From Anaerolineales bacterium (lineage in GTDB: Bacteria; Chloroflexota; Anaerolineae; Anaerolineales; Villigracilaceae): a DNA stretch of 64,000 nt. Below, in pieces: positions 10,856-21,551 of this stretch. The translations under genes and the position numbers were made by a program. Under the pieces are notes generated by a model. That model was not told where the DNA came from, did not search any database, and saw only the letters and a list, made by a program, of their open reading frames with translations. The stretch covers positions 59,595 through 123,594 of the forward strand of contig JAFGSI010000007.1 of assembly GCA_016934715.1 (NCBI GenBank), given 5' to 3'. The first letter of the stretch is position 1. Each line of letters begins with the position of its first letter.

Positions 10856-11029
10856 CTATTCGCCCCAGTCTTCCTGTTCCATCGGGGCCAGTTCGACGGC
10901 CGCCGGCTCGAGGCCGGTCACTTCCAGGTCGACCCCGCAATCGGGGCAGACAATGATCTCGCCGACCTCGATATCCTCGGTCAGTTCGATCTCAGCAGCA
11001 CATTCAACACAGGCAACAGTTGCGGACAT
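10856..11029 (-). CDS. lysW: Amino-group carrier protein LysW
   Basis: 57 residues. The N-terminal CVEC and later CPDC pairs form a zinc ribbon, the body is strongly acidic, and the protein ends in EDWGE, the diagnostic LysW tail. The terminal glutamate accepts aminoadipate or glutamate through its side chain, and later enzymes act on the carrier-bound intermediate. The ATG at 11029 starts 3 bases after the argH stop, with AGGAG inside the argH end as its ribosome binding site. Its presence decides that the cluster uses the carrier pathway and not acetylated intermediates. Confidence 0.95.
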   Translation of the reverse strand: MSATVACVECAAEIELTEDIEVGEIIVCPDCGVDLEVTGLEPAAVELAPMEQEDWGE

Positions 11030-11032
11030 GAT

Positions 11033-12412
<1,380 letters not shown>

Positions 12413-12458
12413 TCTTGGTTCTCCTTCCATATTGAGCCTTGACCAGCCTTCGCGAGGA

Positions 12459-13727
<1,269 letters not shown>

Positions 13728-13764
13728 ACATGCCTCCTGAAAAGTGTGCTTGCGGGTGCCCAAC

Positions 13765-13800
13765 AAAAAAGACCGCCCTCCAGGGAAGGAGGGCGGTCTT
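13765..13800 (-). terminator. Attenuator terminator in the argG leader
   Basis: On the minus strand a perfect 13-bp stem (13800-13788 with 13781-13769, 6-base loop) is followed at once by six U. It lies between the argG promoter and the argG start, so it must be bypassed for the operon to be expressed. An upstream segment (13872-13862) is exactly complementary over 11 bases to its loop and inner stem (13790-13780), giving a ready antiterminator. Confidence 0.85.
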
Positions 13801-13829
13801 GGTAACCGGGTCTGGTCGCGTGCGTCAGG

Positions 13830-13862
13830 CTAGAAACATCTCACCGATGCGCGAAAACCCAT
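13830..13862 (-). CDS. Possible argG leader peptide, 10 codons
   Basis: A short frame reading MGFRASVRCF with two arginine codons (CGC and AGA) lies in the argG leader, upstream of the attenuator. The A of its ATG is the last base of the 11-base antiterminator segment, and an AGGG sits 5-8 bases before it as a weak ribosome binding site. A ribosome starting here would mask the antiterminator. The reading is speculative because so short a frame can arise by chance. Confidence 0.3.
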   Translation of the reverse strand: MGFRASVRCF

Positions 13863-13932
13863 CCTTCCCTGGCGGGTGGTGGGCTTTGGGCGACGGGCGC
13901 GGGGTAAACAGGTCGGGAACATATTGGGCCGA

Positions 13933-13961
13933 AGTTTACTCGTCTAGACGGCTTTTGTCAA
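13933..13961 (-). promoter_or_regulatory. argG operon promoter with palindromic spacer
   Basis: Minus-strand TTGACA (13961-13956), a 17-base spacer and TAAACT (13938-13933), close to the consensus for the housekeeping sigma factor. The spacer contains the 10-base palindrome CGTCTAGACG (13941-13950), a plausible operator. The predicted start near 13926 gives a leader of about 200 bases before argG. Confidence 0.75.
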
Positions 13962-14073
13962 GGCAATCGAACAAATTGGGTGCGCCTGGGCAGTGGAAAT
14001 CCAGTCCGCTTTATGATACAGTATAGAGGGGGAAACAAAGGGTTATCTCGATCGGTACGAAAGGAGGTGACTC

Positions 14074-14973
14074 ATGACAGCCGCAAAGAAGAAGCAGCCG
14101 TTCCATGTCTTATTCGCCGACGACGGGTCGGAGCACGCCCGTGCCGGCCTGGCCCTGCTGGGCGACCTGCCGCTGCCGTCCAACAGCAGCGTCACGATCC
14201 TGCGGGCTTTCGCCTCGACCCAGGCAGCCGAACTGGCGCGTCTGGAGGAGGCACTCAACCAGAACTGCGCCTGGCTGCGCAACAAGGGCCTGCAGGCCAA
14301 GCCCGAACTCCTGCTGGGGCCCCCGGCTGAAAAGGTGATCGCACATGCTGAACAGCACCAGCCCGACCTGATCGTGGTCGGCGCCAAGGGACTGCGGGCC
14401 ACCTTCGGGATCCTGCTCGGCGGGGTGGCCCAGCAGGTGGTCGAATATGTTTGCTGCCCGGTCCTGGTCGTGCGGGCCCCCTACAAAGGCCTGAAACAGG
14501 TCCTGCTGGTCACCGACGGGTCGCCGTTCAGCCAGCATTCGATCCGGTACCTGGGCGAATTTCCACTGCCCTACGATACCCGCCTGGAAGTGATGCACGT
14601 TCTGCCGCCGCCACCCCTGCCGGTCCTGATCACCGACGGGGTCCACGGCGGGATGATCCTCACCGAACCGATCCAGCTCTCGGAGGACGAAGCCCGCCAG
14701 CGCGCCCAGGAGGAAGCCGAAGGCCAGAAACTGCTCGACCACACAGTGGCCGCCCTGAAGGGGCTGGGGCTGGAAACCAGCAGCCTCCTCAAACGCGGCG
14801 ACGCGGCGACCGAGATCATCGAATACGTCAAGAAAGAGCAAGTGGACCTGATCGTCACCGGCTCGCGCGGCCTGAGCCAGGTCAAATCCTGGCTGCTGGG
14901 CAGCGTCTCACGCAAACTGGTCCACTATTCGGACTGCTCGGTCCTGGTCGTACGCAACCCGCAGACGGATTGA
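14074..14973 (+). CDS. Tandem universal stress protein
   Basis: 299 residues made of two UspA domains in a row, each with the alpha/beta ATP-binding fold. Domain 1 ends with DLIVVGAKGLRATFGILLGGVAQQVVEYVCCPVLVVR and domain 2 with DLIVTGSRGLSQVKSWLLGSVSRKLVHYSDCSVLVVR in parallel. The G-2x-G-9x-G(S/T)-type nucleotide motif is clear in domain 2 (GSRG...GSVS) and less so in domain 1. Such proteins bind ATP or related ligands and support stress survival; no partner is suggested here. The ATG at 14074 has AGGAGGTGA upstream, an almost perfect anti-16S match. It is divergent from argG. Confidence 0.93.
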   Translation: MTAAKKKQPFHVLFADDGSEHARAGLALLGDLPLPSNSSVTILRAFASTQAAELARLEEALNQNCAWLRNKGLQAKPELLLGPPAEKVIAHAEQHQPDLIVVGAKGLRATFGILLGGVAQQVVEYVCCPVLVVRAPYKGLKQVLLVTDGSPFSQHSIRYLGEFPLPYDTRLEVMHVLPPPPLPVLITDGVHGGMILTEPIQLSEDEARQRAQEEAEGQKLLDHTVAALKGLGLETSSLLKRGDAATEIIEYVKKEQVDLIVTGSRGLSQVKSWLLGSVSRKLVHYSDCSVLVVRNPQTD

Positions 14974-14982
14974 AGCGGAGCG

Positions 14983-15014
14983 AAAAAAACCGGCCCGGAA
15001 CGATCCCGGGCCGG
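14983..15014 (-). terminator. Intrinsic terminator, minus strand
   Basis: CCGGCCCGG (14990-14998) pairs with CCGGGCCGG (15006-15014), and read on the minus strand the stem is followed by seven U. It faces the small minus-strand ORF at 15043-15222 and not the universal stress gene, which is evidence that something is transcribed leftward here. Confidence 0.75.
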
Positions 15015-15042
15015 CCAGGGTTCAGGCAGGTCGGTGGCGCAA

Positions 15043-15222
15043 TCACAGCACAAAGCCCGATTTCGGGGGCGCACAGCCCTTCTCCACCAAGACAGGCGCC
15101 GAACAGGGAAGCGGGGAGGCGAAGAGCGGCGGCAGGGCCACCCTGGGAGCCAGGACGGGAGGCCAGGCCGGCTTGCGACGCTGCAGGCGGATCAGGGGGC
15201 GGGGCAGATGGATCAGGATCAT
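15043..15222 (-). CDS. Small ORF, 59 residues, with strong RBS and terminator
   Basis: I do not recognise this protein. It begins MILIHLPRPLIRLQRRKPAW, is rich in Pro, Arg and Leu, has two Cys, and lacks a clear membrane segment. Three things support a real gene: an AGGAGG ribosome binding site 7 bases before the ATG, an intrinsic terminator 29 bases after the stop on the same strand, and about 1 kb of otherwise empty sequence around it. No convincing promoter was found upstream. It could also be the leader of a regulatory RNA. Confidence 0.45.
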   Translation of the reverse strand: MILIHLPRPLIRLQRRKPAWPPVLAPRVALPPLFASPLPCSAPVLVEKGCAPPKSGFVL

Positions 15223-16151
15223 GATCGTTCCTCCTCAAGTCCGTTCTATGAATGTTTACGCAGATCATTCCGAAAAGTTGTTGCCGCCCGACCACGGTCA
15301 TGGAATATCCCGCCCAAGGGGACAGGGCTGGCCGGACAGGCCTGAGAGGCACGCGAGCGCTGTGGACCAGCGTGGTGGTGAACTCGAACGGGAATTGTAC
15401 GCGGCCCGGAACCACCTGCCCCTGCCGACAAGACCCGCCTGAAAGAGGCGCACCGCCGGTTCCCCCGGGCACTTGTGCCGTGCGTGGCTTGAAGGCCCGG
15501 CGCATGGTTGCGGCTGAGACCATTCCCCCCTCGCAGCGCGGAAGCCCCCGGATCAATCCCCCTGCGAAGGATGTCAGGCAATTGTTATGCTCGCCTGGGG
15601 GAAAAACCGTACAATGAATCAGGAGTAGCCTGCACCGGATGCCGTCGAAGGGTCTGGGTGCGGAATTTAATTTTCGGTCTCTCGACCTTACATTCAAAGG
15701 TCGACTCGCTGGGTTGAAGCTGAAATAGTGGCGCAACGGCAAGATCGCGCTTGCGGGCGTACTGGATCCAATCCTGGCCCGGCCGAAAGAGGCTCCTGTC
15801 AACCCGGTCGGTGCGGTTCATCGGTCCAGTTGTCTTCTCGGCGATGACCCATACCCCCTGGCAGAGCATCCCTGGAGACGCCAGACAAGCGGCCAGCAAT
15901 AGCGCAGACAACTGCCCATTCCGACCCGTGACAATTCTGGCCACCCGCATCGCCAGGGTAACCCTATGTCTTCGATCTTCCCCCTGCAGCATCTGCTGCA
16001 ACGCTTTCAGCACTTTTGTGTATGCTGTTTCGCGATCCGTCAGAGGGGTTGCGCCTCGTTTTCGGGATCCGCAACCCGGGGAATCCCTGGACCGGATCTT
16101 TCCCTTTGAAATGTACGGTAGGGAATTTTCGGTTAGAATAAGTCTTAACAG
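15223..16151. other. Intergenic region without a convincing gene
   Basis: About 930 bases between the small ORF and the sensor kinase. Frames here lack ribosome binding sites and family-like sequence. A TAGAAT lies 12 bases before the kinase ATG with no recognisable Shine-Dalgarno between, so the kinase message may have a very short leader. Otherwise I see nothing assignable. Confidence 0.5.
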
Positions 16152-19100
16152 ATGACAACGACACGCACCAGCCGGTTTCCCGAAGTCCTGAACAAGGTCT
16201 TGCAGATCATCGTCCTGGCCTACCAGGGCGTGGCTCTGATGGCCTTCCTGGTCGTACCCTTCCTGGCCAGCCGCTGGCTGAGCCAGCCCTTCCCGGGCGC
16301 CTTCATCGAGCAGACGCTGATGGTCAACGAGATCAGGCCTTCCGACCCAGCAGCCTGGCCGCTGCTTGTCCAGGTGGGTGGCTTCGGCTACCAGCTGACC
16401 GAGATCGCCGGGACGCCCGTCTCCAGTTCGGGCGACATCCGCAGCGTGCTGGATGGCTTCGTCGCCGGCGAGACCGTCGCCATCACGGTGCGCACGCCCG
16501 AGGGCGGGCTGGAGACCCATGCCATCACCCTCGGCCGGCTGCCCCAGGCCGACCGGATGAGTTTCCTCTACATCCCCTACGTCATCGGTATCATCTATAT
16601 GGGCATGAGCCTGTGGATCTACGGTATGCGGCGGACCGAATCGGCCGGGCGGGCCTTTGCCCTCTTCGCCACCTCCACCGCCCTGGCCCTGGGGACCCTG
16701 TTCGACTTATGGACCACCCACAGCCTGTCGCTCTTCTGGACCCTGTCCCTGGCGATGGCCGGCGGGGCCCTGATCGACCTGGCCCTGGCCTTCCCGCAGG
16801 AAGTCCGCCTGGTGACCCGCTTGCCCTACCTGCGCTGGATCGGCTACCTGATCGCCCTGGGGCTGGCGGGGTACGCCGCCACGACCGTCTACGATCTGGC
16901 CCATCCCCTGGCCTACCAGATGGGTTGGCGTTGGATCTTCCTCTTCGACGGCGCGGCGATCATCTTCTTCGCCGGGATGCTGATCTACCGCAGCCTTGGA
17001 TCGTCCTCGCCGATCGTCCGCACCCAGGCCCGCACCATCCTGGCCGGGATGCTGTTTTCCTTTCTTGGAATTGCCGTCTGGTTCCTGGTCTCGCCAGGCC
17101 AGGAGTACCCCCTCAACCCCTACCTCACCCTCCTGCCGCTGAGCCTCTTCCCATTCGTCACCGGCTACACCATTCTGCGCTACCGCATCATCCACACCGA
17201 CTACCTGGTGCGTCGGGGCGTGCTGTACGCCACCCTGACCATCCTGGCGGTCGGCGGGTACGCCCTGCTGGTCAGCGCCTTGAGCCTGATCTTCGGTGAG
17301 TCGCTCCGGGCCAACAGCCCGCTGCTGATCGGGCTGATCGTCTTCGTTCTGGCGGTGGCGCTCAATCCCTTCCGCAACCGCCTGCAGCAGGCCATCGACG
17401 CGGTCTTCTTCCGTGGGGAAGCCGCCTACCAGCAGCGGGTTGAGAATGTGACCCGCGAGCTGACCAACATCATCAACCTGGGCTCGATCCTGCACATCCT
17501 GCGCGAACACATCACCAGCAGCCTGCTCCCCACCCAGTTGCACATCTTCATCTACGACCCGCTCAACGACCAGTACGGCGCCTCCTACGGTGAGTCCGAG
17601 CAGCCAACCAGCGACCTGCTCTTCACGGCCGGAAGCGCCCTGGTCCAGACCCTGAGCAGGGAGCGCCTGCCGCTGTTCTTCGATCCCCTGATCGCCCCGG
17701 CGAACCTGGCCCCCGACCTGCCCCGCCTGACCCTGCTGGGAGCCCGCTTGTTCGTGCCCCTGCCCGGCGGCGAGCGCCTGCTCGGCTGGCTGGCCCTCGG
17801 TCCGCGCCGCTCGGGGGAAAATTACAGCAGCCAGGACATCAAGTTCCTCGACCTGATCGGCCGCCAGGCGGCGATCGCCATTGACCGGGCCCAGGTGATC
17901 TTCAACCTGGAACGCCGGGTGCGTGAGATGAACATCCTGTCGCGCGTGGCCAGCGGCGTCAATGTCACCGTGACCTTCGACGATGTGCTCGAACTGATCT
18001 TTGCCCAGACCGACCAGGTCCTGCCGGTCGACGACCTGCACATCACCCTGCATAACAAAGAAAACGACTTCTTCTTCTACGCCTTCTGCCTGGAGCAGGA
18101 CGACCGCGTCCCGGGACGGGAGAACCTCCCCATGCCACCGACGGTGGGATTGAACCCGGAGGTCATCCGCGGCCGGCGGGCGATCCTGACCAACGACTAC
18201 GCCCGCGAGTGCCAGAAGCGCGGCGTCAGCGCGGCCAACGAGGGCATCTTCGCCTGGATGAGCGTCCCGATGAACGCCGGGGCCGAGACGATCGGGGCCC
18301 TGAGCATCGGCAGCCGCGACCCGAGCGTCAGCTATACCCCGGGCCAACAGGAACTCCTGCAGGCCATCGCCGAGCAGGCCGCCGGCGCCATCGTCAAGGC
18401 CCGCCTGCTGCAGGAATCGGAACGCCGCACCCGCCAGCTGACCTACCTGAACGAGATCACCCGCCAGCTGACCGGGACCCTCGAGACCGAGCCCCTGCTG
18501 CACAACATCCTCGAAAGCGCCATCGCCATCCTCAACTGCGAAGCCGGGACCCTGTTCATGGTCGACGAGCAGACCGATGAACTGGTCTTCACAGTCGTGA
18601 TCAGCCCGGTCGCCGAAGACCTGATCGGGTCTCGCCTGGCCCCCGGGACCGGGATCGTCGGCGAGGCCGTTCAAACCCGCCGCCCGGTGATCTCGAACAA
18701 TGTGCTGAACAATCAATCCTGGTCTGCCTCGACCGACGAGAAGACCGGATTCGTGACCAAGAATCTCCTGGCCGTGCCGCTGCAGGTCAAGGAGCGCGTC
18801 ATTGGCGTGCTGGAGGTCATCAACCGCAAGGACAATCTGCCCTTTGAGGAAGAGGACCAGAACCTGCTGCAGGCCTTCGCCAGCCAGGCCGCAGTCGCCA
18901 TCGAGAATGCCCGCCTGTATACCCTGACCGATCAGGAGCTCAACGCCCGCGTGGAGGAACTCTCGGTCATGCAACGCATCGATCGCGAACTCAACGCCAG
19001 CCTGGAAGTCGAGCGGGCCATGCGCATCACCCTCGACTGGGCCATGCGCCAGTCGGCCGCCGACGCCGGCCTGATCGGCGTGACCGAGGAAAGGGGTCTG

Positions 19101-20156
19101 CGCCTGATGGCCCAGCAGGGGTACGATGCCCTGGTCGAGACGTATAAGGACCAGCCCCTGCCGCTCGAACAGACCGCCCTGCGCACCGCCGTCGACACCG
19201 GCCAGCCGCAGCAGGTGGTGCTGGAAGAGAACCAGCGCGGCCTGCTCGCCGAAGCCCGCAGCCAGATCGTCATCCCGATCCGCCGGGAGGCCAGCGTCAT
19301 CGGCCTGATCCTGGTCGAGAGCATCTCCCCCGATTCGCAGCCTGCCAACGCACTGGCCTTCATGACCCGCCTGAGCGACCATGCCGCCATCGCGATCGCC
19401 AACGCCCAGCTCTACAACGAAGTTCAAAGCGCCAATGTGGCCAAAAGCGAGTTCGTCTCCTTCGTGGCCCACGAACTCAAGAACCCGATGACCTCCATCA
19501 AGGGCTACACTGACCTGCTGGCCAAGGGCGCCGTCGGCGAGATCAACGACATGCAATCCAACTTCCTGGGAACCATCCTGTCCAACGTCGAACGCATGGC
19601 CACCCTGGTCACCGACCTGAACGACAACTCGAAGATCGAGGCCGGAGTCCTGCGCCTGGAGTTCAAGGGAGTGGAACTGGCCACCGCCATCGACGAAGTG
19701 GTCCGCTCGGTCAGGCGCCAGATGGACGAGAAGAAACAGGCCGTCAACATCAAGCTGTCCAAGGACCTGCCGCGCATCTGGGCCGACCCGATCCGCCTGG
19801 CCCAGATCCTGACCAACTTTGTCAGCAATGCGCACAAGTACACGCCCGAAGGCGGCATCATCACCATCGGCGCCGAACAGGCCAGCAACCAGTGGGATCC
19901 GGATGGCGCCGAACAGGTGGCCCACATCTGGGTCCAGGACAACGGCATCGGCATCAGCCTGGAGGATCAGCACAAGATCTTCCAGAAATTCTTCCGCTCC
20001 GACGACCAGAAGGCCCGCGAGGCCCCCGGCACCGGCCTGGGCCTCAACATCACCAAGAGCTTGATCGAGATGATGGGCGGCACGGTCTGGTTCGAGAGCG
20101 AGTTCCGCCTGGGGACGACCTTCCACTTCACCGTACCGGTGGCGGAAGAAGAATGA
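16152..20156 (+). CDS. Large membrane histidine kinase: PDZ-like, multi-TM, four GAF
   Basis: 1334 residues. Order: one membrane helix (about 15-42), a PDZ-like segment (about 55-137, with LTEIAGTPVSSSGD), a block of roughly eight membrane helices (about 140-400), four GAF-type sensor domains (about 430-1090), then the kinase core. H1107 in FVAHELKNP is the phosphorylated histidine; the N box NFVSNAHKYTPEGG, DNGIGIS and GTGLGL follow, so the kinase looks active. No receiver domain or response regulator is adjacent. The TM plus PDZ-like front resembles ComP-type quorum sensors; a peptide or lipid ligand is conceivable. A FIST protein follows 118 bases later. Confidence 0.9.
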   Translation: MTTTRTSRFPEVLNKVLQIIVLAYQGVALMAFLVVPFLASRWLSQPFPGAFIEQTLMVNEIRPSDPAAWPLLVQVGGFGYQLTEIAGTPVSSSGDIRSVLDGFVAGETVAITVRTPEGGLETHAITLGRLPQADRMSFLYIPYVIGIIYMGMSLWIYGMRRTESAGRAFALFATSTALALGTLFDLWTTHSLSLFWTLSLAMAGGALIDLALAFPQEVRLVTRLPYLRWIGYLIALGLAGYAATTVYDLAHPLAYQMGWRWIFLFDGAAIIFFAGMLIYRSLGSSSPIVRTQARTILAGMLFSFLGIAVWFLVSPGQEYPLNPYLTLLPLSLFPFVTGYTILRYRIIHTDYLVRRGVLYATLTILAVGGYALLVSALSLIFGESLRANSPLLIGLIVFVLAVALNPFRNRLQQAIDAVFFRGEAAYQQRVENVTRELTNIINLGSILHILREHITSSLLPTQLHIFIYDPLNDQYGASYGESEQPTSDLLFTAGSALVQTLSRERLPLFFDPLIAPANLAPDLPRLTLLGARLFVPLPGGERLLGWLALGPRRSGENYSSQDIKFLDLIGRQAAIAIDRAQVIFNLERRVREMNILSRVASGVNVTVTFDDVLELIFAQTDQVLPVDDLHITLHNKENDFFFYAFCLEQDDRVPGRENLPMPPTVGLNPEVIRGRRAILTNDYARECQKRGVSAANEGIFAWMSVPMNAGAETIGALSIGSRDPSVSYTPGQQELLQAIAEQAAGAIVKARLLQESERRTRQLTYLNEITRQLTGTLETEPLLHNILESAIAILNCEAGTLFMVDEQTDELVFTVVISPVAEDLIGSRLAPGTGIVGEAVQTRRPVISNNVLNNQSWSASTDEKTGFVTKNLLAVPLQVKERVIGVLEVINRKDNLPFEEEDQNLLQAFASQAAVAIENARLYTLTDQELNARVEELSVMQRIDRELNASLEVERAMRITLDWAMRQSAADAGLIGVTEERGLRLMAQQGYDALVETYKDQPLPLEQTALRTAVDTGQPQQVVLEENQRGLLAEARSQIVIPIRREASVIGLILVESISPDSQPANALAFMTRLSDHAAIAIANAQLYNEVQSANVAKSEFVSFVAHELKNPMTSIKGYTDLLAKGAVGEINDMQSNFLGTILSNVERMATLVTDLNDNSKIEAGVLRLEFKGVELATAIDEVVRSVRRQMDEKKQAVNIKLSKDLPRIWADPIRLAQILTNFVSNAHKYTPEGGIITIGAEQASNQWDPDGAEQVAHIWVQDNGIGISLEDQHKIFQKFFRSDDQKAREAPGTGLGLNITKSLIEMMGGTVWFESEFRLGTTFHFTVPVAEEE

Positions 20157-20274
20157 AAAAACCCGGCGAAGGGATTGCCCTGACCGGGCAGGGATCCCTC
20201 CCGCCGGGGCAGCAGCACCCGCCGGGATCGTGCCAGGATCTGGACCTTCGCCAGGCTTTTCTAGAGGATAACCC

Positions 20275-21435
20275 ATGAGCCTCAATGCAGCAGTCGGCCA
20301 GGCACGCGCCCTCGATGGGCGTGAAGCCGGTTTACAGGCTGCCCACCAGGCGCTCAACCTGCTGGGCAGCGGCGCCCCGATCCTCGGGGTCGTAATCTCC
20401 TCCTACCAGTACGATCCTCAGCAGGTGGTCAATGGCGTCGCCAGCCTGACCGGCAACACCCCCCTGATCGGATTCAGTACCCCGGCCGGGATGACCTCCG
20501 AAGGGCTGCACTCGCATGCCGTCGTGGTGGCCCTGCTGGCCGCCAGCGACGCCCGTGCCGAGGTCCAGTGGCTGGCCGGCTACACCCAGGGCAGCCGCGA
20601 AGTGTCGCAACAATTATCAGACCTGGTCGCCAAGAAGATCAAGCAGCCGACCCTGCTCTTCGCCGACGGCTTCAATGCCGATGCCGAACAACTGTGCGCC
20701 AACCTGCCTCCCGGGGCGATTGTCGCCGGGGGTCTCTCCAGCGGCGACCTGCACGCCGGGAATGCCTACCAGATCGGCGGGAGCCAGTCCGGCGCGGGCG
20801 GCCTGGCCGTCGCCCGCCTGGAAGGTCAGGTGCGGGTCGGGATCGGATTCGCTCACGGCTGGCAGCCGGTGGGCGCCCACTTCCGGGTGACCCGTTCGCG
20901 CGGCTTCTGGGTCCGAACCCTGGACGGGCGCCCGGCTTCGGAGGCCTACGCCCACCTGTTCGGCTATCCGACCCGCGAATGGGCCTTCCCGCCGCTCAAC
21001 TTCCTGGCCCGGCTCTACCCGCTCGGCATCGAGCAGCCGGACAAGAGCCTGGTCCTGCGCACCCCCCTGCGGGTCGAGGCCGACGGCTCATTCCGGATGA
21101 ACGCCACGGTCGGCGATGGCGCCGATGCCTACCTTATGGTCGGCAGCCTGAGCACCTGCCGGGAGGCCGCCCAGGCTGCGGCCGGCGATGCTCTGGCCGC
21201 CCTGCAGGGGGCCCGCCCGGTCCTGGCGCTGGTCATCTCCGACCTGGCCTGGCAGATGCTCTACGAGGCCCAGCCGGGCGCCGACGTGGCCGCCGTCCAG
21301 GAGACCCTGGGGATCGATGTGCCGGTCGCCGGCGGCTACACCCTCGGCCAGATCGTCCCTGGCGGGGAGGCGACGCCCCGCTTCCTCAATCAGCACATGG
21401 TGGTGATCGTCTTCGGGGATCCCCGGGAAAGTTAA
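20275..21435 (+). CDS. FIST N and C domain sensory protein
   Basis: 386 residues covering the FIST_N domain (about 30-220) and FIST_C (about 225-365). FIST proteins are thought to bind small ligands, perhaps amino acids, and are often encoded next to signal transduction genes. Here it follows the large histidine kinase, so it is a likely accessory sensor for that pathway. Visible markers are the repeated Gly-rich turns such as PLIGFSTPAGMTSEG and IVAGGLSSGD in the N domain and GGYTLGQI near the C-terminus. The ATG at 20275 has AGAGGA upstream. No membrane segment or signal peptide is seen, so it should be cytoplasmic. Confidence 0.85.
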   Translation: MSLNAAVGQARALDGREAGLQAAHQALNLLGSGAPILGVVISSYQYDPQQVVNGVASLTGNTPLIGFSTPAGMTSEGLHSHAVVVALLAASDARAEVQWLAGYTQGSREVSQQLSDLVAKKIKQPTLLFADGFNADAEQLCANLPPGAIVAGGLSSGDLHAGNAYQIGGSQSGAGGLAVARLEGQVRVGIGFAHGWQPVGAHFRVTRSRGFWVRTLDGRPASEAYAHLFGYPTREWAFPPLNFLARLYPLGIEQPDKSLVLRTPLRVEADGSFRMNATVGDGADAYLMVGSLSTCREAAQAAAGDALAALQGARPVLALVISDLAWQMLYEAQPGADVAAVQETLGIDVPVAGGYTLGQIVPGGEATPRFLNQHMVVIVFGDPRES

Positions 21436-21439
21436 CTGC

Positions 21440-21466
21440 CCGGGCGGCAGGATCCCTGCCGCCCGG
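21440..21466 (+). terminator. Hairpin after the FIST gene
   Basis: CCGGGCGGCAG (21440-21450) pairs with CTGCCGCCCGG (21456-21466) across a 5-base loop, directly after the FIST stop. There is no T-run, so its terminator role is uncertain. Confidence 0.5.
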
Positions 21467-21510
21467 AAAGTCCCACATCTGTCTGGAGAAGAAAACCAGG
21501 AAAGAATACT

Positions 21511-21540
21511 CCGCTCCGGGATCGACGCATCCCGGAGCGG
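21511..21540 (-). terminator. Hairpin after trpB
   Basis: A perfect 12-bp stem, CCGCTCCGGGAT (21511-21522) with ATCCCGGAGCGG (21529-21540), 11 bases past the trpB stop. In the trpB direction it is followed by AGTATTCTTTCC, a modest U-rich tract. It separates the convergent FIST and trpB genes. Confidence 0.55.
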
Positions 21541-21551
21541 GTCTGCATTGT

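Noticed and set aside
13741..13926. T-box in the argG leader
   Set aside because: The GGGTGGNACCGCG consensus is absent; only the trpB leader has it.
14882..15802. A 306-codon minus-strand frame across the region after the universal stress gene
   Set aside because: Sequence is low in structure and overlaps the stress protein end. Only the 59-codon frame with its own ribosome binding site is credible.
16707..20357. A 1216-codon open frame antisense to the sensor kinase
   Set aside because: It mirrors the kinase codons in a high-GC gene, has no ribosome binding site or family motif, and the plus strand encodes clear kinase motifs.
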